From: Candidatus Parcubacteria bacterium
GTDB taxonomy: Bacteria; Patescibacteriota; Patescibacteriia; CAIXNZ01
Assembly (NCBI GenBank): GCA_026395685.1
Contig: JAPLYG010000017.1
Location: 1 to 36,334, forward strand
Direction of reading: 5' to 3'
Length of the DNA stretch: 36,334 nucleotides
Numbering within the stretch: position 1 is the first letter of the stretch; each line of letters begins with the position of its first letter. The position numbers were made by a program, and so were the translations under genes. Positions 1-5,380 of this stretch are shown here, piece after piece. Under the pieces are notes generated by a model. It saw only the letters and a list, made by a program, of their open reading frames with translations, did not search any database and was not told where the DNA came from.

Positions 1-267
1 AATTTAACAAATACTGATTATGTATATGATAAGGATCCTAATAAATTTACAGATGCTAAACCAATAGAACAGATCAACTGGCCTGATTTCATTAAATTAG
101 TCGGTACCAAGTGGAATCCGGGCGCTCATGTGCCTTTTGACCCGATTGCCAGCCAAATGGCCGCCAAATTAAAACTGGAAGTCGCGATTTTAAACGGCAA
201 TAATATCTGGAATTTAACAAGTTATATAAATGGCGGTAGTTTTATCGGTACAATTATTAAATCTTAA
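1..267 (+). CDS. pyrH: UMP kinase, archaeal-type PyrH, C-terminal part (5' truncated by window)
   Basis: Frame 1 reads NLTNTDYVYDKDPNKFTDAKPIEQINWPDF...ILNGNNIWNLTSYINGGSFIGTIIKS*, with the NLTNxDxVYDKDP and ILNGxNxxNL...FIGTxI motifs of archaeal-type UMP kinases. Confidence 0.85.
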   Translation, partial: NLTNTDYVYDKDPNKFTDAKPIEQINWPDFIKLVGTKWNPGAHVPFDPIASQMAAKLKLEVAILNGNNIWNLTSYINGGSFIGTIIKS

Positions 268-275
268 GTCTTGTC

Positions 276-304
276 TTGACAAAATTTTTAAAATTTGCTA
301 AGAT
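276..304 (+). promoter_or_regulatory. sigma70-type promoter TTGACA-N17-TAAGAT
   Basis: TTGACA 276-281, 17-nt spacer, TAAGAT 299-304, upstream of the riboswitches. Confidence 0.75.
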
Positions 305-331
305 GCCTGCATAGTTAAAAACTGAATAATC

Positions 332-452
332 ATTATCAAGAGAGCAGAAAAGGGAACTGACCCGTTATATTCTGCCAGCAACCATCCTCCGAAGCTTTAG
401 CGAAGGAGGAACGGTGCTAAGTTCAGCCCTGCACTGCGGGGGAAGATAATAA
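332..452 (+). ncRNA. SAM-I (S-box)-like riboswitch, copy 1
   Basis: TTATCAAGAGAGCAGAAAAGGGAACTGACCC...CAGCAACC...GGTGCTAAGTTC...GGGGGAAGATAA follows the S-box core order (AGAG, AGGGAxCUGxCCC, GCAACC, GGUGCUAAxUUC, GAAxGAUAA). Confidence 0.85.
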
Positions 453-464
453 GTAATTTATTTT

Positions 465-504
465 GATCTTACCCCCTATGAGCGTGTAAGATTTTTTGTT
501 TTTT
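465..504 (+). terminator. intrinsic terminator of riboswitch copy 1
   Basis: ATCTTAC...GTAAGAT stem followed by TTTTTTGTTTTTT; the 5' arm ATCTT can also pair with AAGAT of the aptamer P1 3' strand. Confidence 0.75.
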
Positions 505-532
505 AACTGCAGTACCTTAACAATTTAATATA

Positions 533-635
533 AATATCAAGAGCGCGTTAGGGAACAGGCCCAATGATCGCGCAGCAACCTATCTTATTTTAGAAAAGGT
601 GCTAATTCCTGCCCCCAAAGGGGAAAGATAATCTT
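533..635 (+). ncRNA. SAM-I (S-box)-like riboswitch, copy 2
   Basis: ATATCAAGAGCGCGTTAGGGAACAGGCCCAATGATCGCGCAGCAACC...GGTGCTAATTCCTGCCCCCAAAGGGGAAAGATAA closely matches the S-box consensus. Confidence 0.9.
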
Positions 636-640
636 TGTTA

Positions 641-674
641 CAGTCTTTCTCATTCGGGAAAGGCTTTTTTATTT
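641..674 (+). terminator. intrinsic terminator of riboswitch copy 2
   Basis: AGTCTTTC TCATTCGG GAAAGGCTTTTTTATTT; TCTTT can also pair with AAAGA in the aptamer P1 3' strand. Confidence 0.75.
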
Positions 675-726
675 GTTTATCGTGCCAAAGTGTTCTTTAC
701 GTCAACAACTAACAAGGGAGGAAAAG

Positions 727-1446
727 ATGAAGCTGATTAAAGTAAACATCGTAGCTTATGATTCATTTAAGGAGGTTAACCATTATAACCCTGATAATCA
801 TGTAGGCGATTATCATTATATTGGCATTGATTATGCTGAAAAGCATGATTGGCGCAGCCTGTCTCTGTCAATTAATTATACTCTAACAAAATACAAGTTG
901 ATTCCTAATGATGGAGAAGAGGGAAAAAAAGGAAGTTGGAACTTAGTAGGTTTAAGAGATGCCTGGATTGAGGGTGATGATCTTTGTCTGTTATGGCGTA
1001 AACGCGGTCCATCTGGAAAAAAAATAATTATTACCAAGGAGGCTTATAAAGACGGAAAATATCATAGCAGTTACCCATATAATCCTCCAAAATATTATAG
1101 TTACGAGGTTGATGTATACGCTTACCATAATTACATCATTAGGATTAACTTGTTAAACTTTGTCTGGGATAGTAACTTTTTTTGCCAGTCGAAAACTGAG
1201 GATAAATTCATGTCTGTCGAGGCGATAGAAGCTTCCATGCAGAAGATACCTTTGGCAAAAACTTTGGCTAAGCATCAAGACGCCAAATTTGCTTTGTTTC
1301 ATGGCGTGAAAATACCGATTGCTTCATGGACTCCCCAAATCAGAGAATATGAGATCCCCAAAAAAGTATTTAATAATTTGGTCCTCTTTTGTCAAGGCAA
1401 AGCGCAGCTTAGCGCAATTGGTAATATTGAACCTTTGAAATTTTAA
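727..1446 (+). CDS. hypothetical protein, paralog A of a locally duplicated family
   Basis: ORF 673..1446 with likely start ATG 727 after AAGGGAGG; clear full-length similarity to the protein at 2293..3003 (LRDAWIEGxDLCLLWRKxGPSG, AYHNYII, FFCxSKTED, NLVLFCQxKAQL). Confidence 0.85.
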   Translation: MKLIKVNIVAYDSFKEVNHYNPDNHVGDYHYIGIDYAEKHDWRSLSLSINYTLTKYKLIPNDGEEGKKGSWNLVGLRDAWIEGDDLCLLWRKRGPSGKKIIITKEAYKDGKYHSSYPYNPPKYYSYEVDVYAYHNYIIRINLLNFVWDSNFFCQSKTEDKFMSVEAIEASMQKIPLAKTLAKHQDAKFALFHGVKIPIASWTPQIREYEIPKKVFNNLVLFCQGKAQLSAIGNIEPLKF

Positions 1447-1487
1447 ATTCTTGGACTAGCGGTCTGGGAGAATCTCGATAAAAAAGA

Positions 1488-1541
1488 CCTGAGCATGGGA
1501 TGTCGTTTTCAAACGACGTCCCAAGTCTTAAAACTGCTCAA
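1488..1541 (+). promoter_or_regulatory. duplicated structured intergenic RNA element, copy 1
   Basis: CCTGAGCAtGGGATGTCGTTTTCAAACGACGTCCCAAGTCTTAAAACTGCTCAAA: outer stem TGAGCA/TGCTCA, inner hairpin GGGATGTCGTTT/AAACGACGTCCC, then AAAGGAGG. Confidence 0.75.
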
Positions 1542-1556
1542 AAAAAGGAGGATCTC

Positions 1557-2201
1557 ATGGGAAAAAATAGATTTACGGAGATGGAAGAAATTGGGAGTGG
1601 TTACAAATATGGTGATAGTTACTATAGAAGGGGAGGAGGCACTTCACTCCTTGAAGATAACTATAAGCCATATACTGAGTATGTTCTTTATGCTCAAGAT
1701 GGTAGGCCGTACTTTTTACGTATTTCTAAACGTCGAGGAGATGAATACGATAGTGAACCATTCTCAGAAGAAGGTAAAAAGCTTTTTCCAGGATTATCTG
1801 CCGAGTGCCCTCATTGTGGCAAAAAATTAAATCTAACGGAGGAGTATTGCTTAAATCATGATTGCGAAAAGCCTGTTGATAATCCGATAATCATTAAACC
1901 CGAACCGGAAGAAGATGCTGCTGAAAGACTGCTGCAGATCCTTTTTAAAAATTGTCATAATTTTGAGCTTGGTGAACACTGGGAAGGATCGGTTAAGGTT
2001 GAAGTCAAGCTACGCCAGAGTACAATCGTTGATTTATGCGAAGTTTTGTCAGAAATTCGCATAGACAAAAAGCTAAAAGAATACTGGCGTGATAAACTAA
2101 AAAAATTGTCTGAAGAGGTGAAAGGCTATGGTTCTTACGCTGAAAATGTCGCCTATCTTTTGGATAGTTTGTATCGCAGGAGATTTAAATCCATTTCGTA
2201 A
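1557..2201 (+). CDS. hypothetical protein with C4-type zinc-binding motif
   Basis: ORF with ATG 1557 after AAAGGAGG; contains CPHCGKKLNLTEEYCLNHDC. Confidence 0.8.
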   Translation: MGKNRFTEMEEIGSGYKYGDSYYRRGGGTSLLEDNYKPYTEYVLYAQDGRPYFLRISKRRGDEYDSEPFSEEGKKLFPGLSAECPHCGKKLNLTEEYCLNHDCEKPVDNPIIIKPEPEEDAAERLLQILFKNCHNFELGEHWEGSVKVEVKLRQSTIVDLCEVLSEIRIDKKLKEYWRDKLKKLSEEVKGYGSYAENVAYLLDSLYRRRFKSIS

Positions 2202-2216
2202 ACTATCGTTATGATA

Positions 2217-2271
2217 CCTGAGCAAGGGACGTTGTTTTCAAACGACGTCCCAAGTCTTAAAACTGCTCAAA
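2217..2271 (+). promoter_or_regulatory. duplicated structured intergenic RNA element, copy 2
   Basis: CCTGAGCAaGGGACGTTGTTTTCAAACGACGTCCCAAGTCTTAAAACTGCTCAAA, near-identical to 1488-1541; the two stem substitutions keep pairing through G-U/G-C exchange. Confidence 0.75.
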
Positions 2272-2292
2272 ACACAAAGGAGGTAGATGAAG

Positions 2293-3003
2293 ATGGTTAG
2301 AGTGATTATCATGGCTTATGATTCCTATCGTGAGAGCGAGCGGCGGGGGCTTAGTCCTGAGGAACATGTAGGTAATCGTCATTTTGTTGGCATTCGTTAT
2401 TTTGGAAAAATAGATTGGCACTGGTTATCTAGGTCTATTAATTCTACTCTAAAAGAGTACCATTTGCTAACTAATGAAGGAGAATGTGGGAACGGTGGTA
2501 GTCCGTATTGGGCAGATTTAAGAGATGCTTGGATTGAGGGTAATGATCTTTGCCTGCTATGGCGTAAACTCGGTCCATCAGGAGTAAAAAGGACAAAACA
2601 GGGAGAATTGGATAAGCATGGACGTTATGGGATTACTCGATATAATCCGCCAAGATATTATTATTACGAGGAAGAAGTGTCCGCTTACCATAATTATATT
2701 ATTACGATTAGCTTGTCATCATTTTCTTGGGATTGTAAATTTTTTTGTCTGTCAAAAACTGAGGATGAAGCTTTAATAGGCCACCATTTAAAGGCTGATA
2801 AAGCAATGCATTTTCCTTTAGATAAGGTGCCTTTTTCAAAAAATTTGCGACAGTCTAAGGATACTGAATTTGCTATGGGTCTAGGAATCATAATGCCTGT
2901 TACTTTAAAGACGCCTAGATATCGGGAATATAATATGTCTGAGGAATTGTTTAGTAATTTAGTTTTGTTTTGTCAAAACAAAGCGCAGCTTACCTCAATT
3001 TAA
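2293..3003 (+). CDS. hypothetical protein, paralog B of the 727..1446 protein
   Basis: ORF 2287..3003; ATG 2293 has the better spacing from AAAGGAGG; paralogous to 727..1446. Confidence 0.85.
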   Translation: MVRVIIMAYDSYRESERRGLSPEEHVGNRHFVGIRYFGKIDWHWLSRSINSTLKEYHLLTNEGECGNGGSPYWADLRDAWIEGNDLCLLWRKLGPSGVKRTKQGELDKHGRYGITRYNPPRYYYYEEEVSAYHNYIITISLSSFSWDCKFFCLSKTEDEALIGHHLKADKAMHFPLDKVPFSKNLRQSKDTEFAMGLGIIMPVTLKTPRYREYNMSEELFSNLVLFCQNKAQLTSI

Positions 3004-3036
3004 AAAAATTGAACCTTTAAAAGCATTCTAAAATTT

Positions 3037-3074
3037 AAAGCCCTTATGGTTATCCATCGGGGCTTTTTTATTTT
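3037..3074 (+). terminator. intrinsic terminator
   Basis: AAAGCCC...GGGGCTTTTTTATTTT after the 727-3003 operon. Confidence 0.7.
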
Positions 3075-3167
3075 TAGAAATAGTGACAAACAGATAGTTT
3101 TGTGATAGATTATAAATCAATGTCAGATTCTTTGTTATTTTTCAACACAAACAAAGTAGGGGGAGAG

Positions 3168-3434
3168 ATGAAAAACGAACACAAAAGAAATATCCTCGGG
3201 TTTTTTCTGGGCATTCCATTGCCAGCGTTTGCTATTTGCTGGATTGCTCTAGGCATCGCCTTATGGGCGGAAAGTTCCAGACTTTTCGACAGAATAATCA
3301 GCCCAGCTCTTTTTTTTCCAATATACCTGGGAGTAGGCGCCGTCATTGTAATTTTGATTTTATATTGCGTTTACCGCTTTTTCCCCGATAGTAAAAATAG
3401 CCAGGGGGATAATTTACAGCAAAGCAACCACTAG
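3168..3434 (+). CDS. small membrane protein, two predicted TM segments
   Basis: ATG 3168 after GGGGGAGAG; hydrophobic stretches FFLGIPLPAFAICWIALGIALW and ALFFPIYLGVGAVIVILILYCVY. Confidence 0.65.
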   Translation: MKNEHKRNILGFFLGIPLPAFAICWIALGIALWAESSRLFDRIISPALFFPIYLGVGAVIVILILYCVYRFFPDSKNSQGDNLQQSNH

Positions 3435-3451
3435 CTTCAAAATGAAACTAT

Positions 3452-3486
3452 ATACCCGGAGATGTTATTCTCCGGGTATTCTTTTT
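3452..3486 (+). terminator. intrinsic terminator
   Basis: ATACCCGGAGATGTTATTCTCCGGGTATTCTTTTT. Confidence 0.85.
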
Positions 3487-3551
3487 ATTAAGAACTTGAC
3501 TTTTCCACTTTTTGCTTGACAAAATACGATGTTATGATAAATTTATTACAT

Positions 3552-3632
3552 ATGAATAACATTAAACAAGCTTTATTTGGATATTACTTTTTTAGCGGAT
3601 TTTATGAGCCAGCTTGTTTGAATATGTTTTAA
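3552..3632 (+). CDS. putative aromatic-rich leader peptide MNNIKQALFGYYFFSGFYEPACLNMF
   Basis: Short ORF ATG 3552 to TAA 3630-3632; Phe/Tyr cluster (F-G-YYFF-SG-FY) just before a set of mutually exclusive RNA pairings and a terminator; extended -10 TGTTATGAT at 3531-3539. Confidence 0.6.
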   Translation: MNNIKQALFGYYFFSGFYEPACLNMF

Positions 3633-3697
3633 AATAATTTTCTAGATTATTCAAATACAAGGAGCTGGCCAAGTAGGTCAGCTCTTTAAGTTTTGTT
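3564..3697 (+). promoter_or_regulatory. transcription attenuator (alternative hairpins and terminator)
   Basis: Segment 1 AAACAAGCT 3564-3572 pairs with segment 2 AGCTTGTTT; segment 2 GCCAGCTTGTTTGAATA 3608-3624 pairs with segment 3 TATTCAAAtaCAAGgaGCTGGC 3648-3669; segment 3 GAGCTGGCC 3662-3670 pairs with segment 4 GGTCAGCTC 3676-3684, followed by TTTAAGTTTTGTT. Confidence 0.7.
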
Positions 3698-3749
3698 AAC
3701 ACAAAGACATCCTCCGCAAAATGCTACGGAGGAGAAGGAGGGAAACAAA

Positions 3750-4019
3750 ATGCGGAAAAAGGATGTTAAGGGAGGGAAAGAGAAAAAGCTTCAGCCATCG
3801 GATTCAGCAGAAGCTCTAGAAAGCAGATGGTTGGTTGGCAAATGCCTACTTAACGGAGGAAACAACTTGAGGCCGGATTTACAAGCACTTTTGGACTCTT
3901 TGGCCGTAGAAGTCACCAGAATCGTGACAAATCGTAATACTGAGCCCATGGTGTGTATTAAAGGCCCCAAGGCGACTGTGAATGCCCTGGTAGCAATTGC
4001 TAAGGGTAAAGTGGTCTAA
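3750..4019 (+). CDS. hypothetical 89-aa protein downstream of attenuator
   Basis: ORF with ATG 3750 after AAGGAGGG; no family recognised. Confidence 0.7.
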   Translation: MRKKDVKGGKEKKLQPSDSAEALESRWLVGKCLLNGGNNLRPDLQALLDSLAVEVTRIVTNRNTEPMVCIKGPKATVNALVAIAKGKVV

Positions 4020-4030
4020 ATATGAAATAA

Positions 4031-4062
4031 AGGGTATTCTCAGTTGAGATTACCCTTTTTCC
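4031..4062 (+). terminator. intrinsic terminator
   Basis: AGGGTATTCTCAGTTGAGATTACCCTTTTT. Confidence 0.8.
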
Positions 4063-4067
4063 TTGAC

Positions 4068-4123
4068 CATCCTTCGCTTTTGCCGCCGCTAAAGTTATGG
4101 CGGACAGGAAAGCTTCGGATGGT
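4068..4123. repeat. palindromic dispersed repeat (CCATCC...GGATGG family)
   Basis: CCATCCTTCGCTTTTGCCGCCGCTAAAGTTATGGCGGACAGGAAAGCTTCGGATGG; related hairpins at 384-410, 3709-3733 and 9762-9787. Confidence 0.65.
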
Positions 4124-4124
4124 A

Positions 4125-4152
4125 TTGACATATTTTTTACTTCTGCTATACT
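4125..4152 (+). promoter_or_regulatory. sigma70-type promoter for rplJ-rplL
   Basis: TTGACA 4125-4130, N16, TATACT 4147-4152. Confidence 0.75.
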
Positions 4153-4156
4153 ATAT

Positions 4157-4268
4157 TTAACCGCAGACAATAGGTATTCCGCAAGGATATAAAACCTATC
4201 GAGGTTAAAGTCATTCTTCGACTATGTTTAGGATGACATTGAATTCTGCGGCGAAACGCAGATTTTTT
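4157..4268 (+). ncRNA. ribosomal protein L10 leader with attenuator terminator
   Basis: AACCGCAGACAATAGGTATTCCGCAAGGATATAAAACCTATCGAGGTTAA resembles the known L10 leader; CTGCGgcgaaaCGCAGATTTTTT terminator follows, and its arm TCTGCGG is the exact complement of leader CCGCAGA. Confidence 0.8.
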
Positions 4269-4364
4269 AATTTATTAATGATAACTTAACCACTGATGTA
4301 ATTCACTGATGCCACGGATTTGATATCCGTGTAATCTGTGAGAGAAAATCCGTGGTTCATACCT

Positions 4365-4889
4365 ATGCCAAAATCAAGATCAGAAAAAGAGCAAGCTTTG
4401 AAAGATTTAGCTGACTTGCTTAAAGATTTTAAAAGTGTAATCTTTGTTGATTATAAAGGTTTAAAAGTTAAAGAAGCAGCAGAGATAAAGAGTATTTGTA
4501 AAAAACAAAAAGCTCAATACATTGTTGCCAAAAAAACATTAATTAAATTGGCCTTGGAAAAGCAGGGCTTAAAGGATATTGATGTGAAAAATATGGATGG
4601 TAATTTGGCAATGATTATTGGTTTGTAAGATGAAGTGGCGCCTGCTAAGATTGCAGCCAATTTTGCCAAAGACCATAAAGCCTTAAAAATGTTGGGTGGC
4701 ATTATGGAAGGTAATTTATTAAATTTAGATCAGGTAACGGTTTTGTCTAAAATCCCGTCTAAACCGGAACTTTTAGGACAATTAGTGCGTACTATTAATG
4801 CACCTGTTTCCGGCTTTGTTAATGTTTTAGCAGGTAACATTCGCGGCTTATTAAATGTGCTGAATAGTCTTAAGGATTCTAAAGTTTAA
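4365..4889 (+). pseudogene. rplJ: 50S ribosomal protein L10 interrupted by an in-frame TAA at 4626-4628
   Basis: MPKSRSEKEQALKDLADLLKDFKSVIFVDYKGLK...NLAMIIGL*DEVAPAKIAANFAKDHKALKMLGGIMEGN...; both halves are L10-like and in the same frame across the stop. Confidence 0.85.
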
Positions 4890-4926
4890 GATTACAACTA
4901 ACTATTAATAAATAATTTATAAAATT

Positions 4927-5325
4927 ATGTCAGAAGAAAAAAAAGTTGAAGTCCCAGCTAAATTTAAGGATTTAGTTGCGGAAATTGAAAAAATGTCTGT
5001 CTTGGACTTGGCTGAATTAGTCAAAGTCTTGGAAGATAAATTTGGAGTCAGTGCCGCTGCTCCGATGGCCATGATGGCTGCTCCAGCTGCTGCCGGAGAA
5101 GCTGCTCCGGCCAAATCAGAATTTGATATCGAATTAGCTGCTGCCGGAGACAACAAAATTGGCGTTATCAAGATTGTCAAAGAGATTACGGGCTTGGGAT
5201 TAAAGGAAGCTAAAGATTTAGTTGACGGTGCTCCAAAAATCATTAAATCAGCAGTTAAAAAAGAAGAAGCTGAAGAAATGAAGAAAAAATTAATCGAAGC
5301 AGGCGCTAGTGTGAATTTGAAATAA
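4927..5325 (+). CDS. rplL: 50S ribosomal protein L7/L12
   Basis: [27 protein letters not shown]...[46 protein letters not shown] type sequence with Ala-rich hinge. Confidence 0.97.
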   Translation: MSEEKKVEVPAKFKDLVAEIEKMSVLDLAELVKVLEDKFGVSAAAPMAMMAAPAAAGEAAPAKSEFDIELAAAGDNKIGVIKIVKEITGLGLKEAKDLVDGAPKIIKSAVKKEEAEEMKKKLIEAGASVNLK

Positions 5326-5340
5326 ATTTACCGATAAAAA

Positions 5341-5368
5341 AATCCCCGCGATGCGGGGATTTTTTTGT
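5341..5368 (+). terminator. intrinsic terminator after rplL
   Basis: ATCCCCGCGATGCGGGGATTTTTTTG. Confidence 0.9.
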
Positions 5369-5380
5369 TTGTAGAAAAAA

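Noticed and set aside
1495-1830. ORF 1495..1830 (111 aa)
   Set aside because: Starts inside the structured RNA element and overlaps the SD-supported zinc-motif ORF in another frame.
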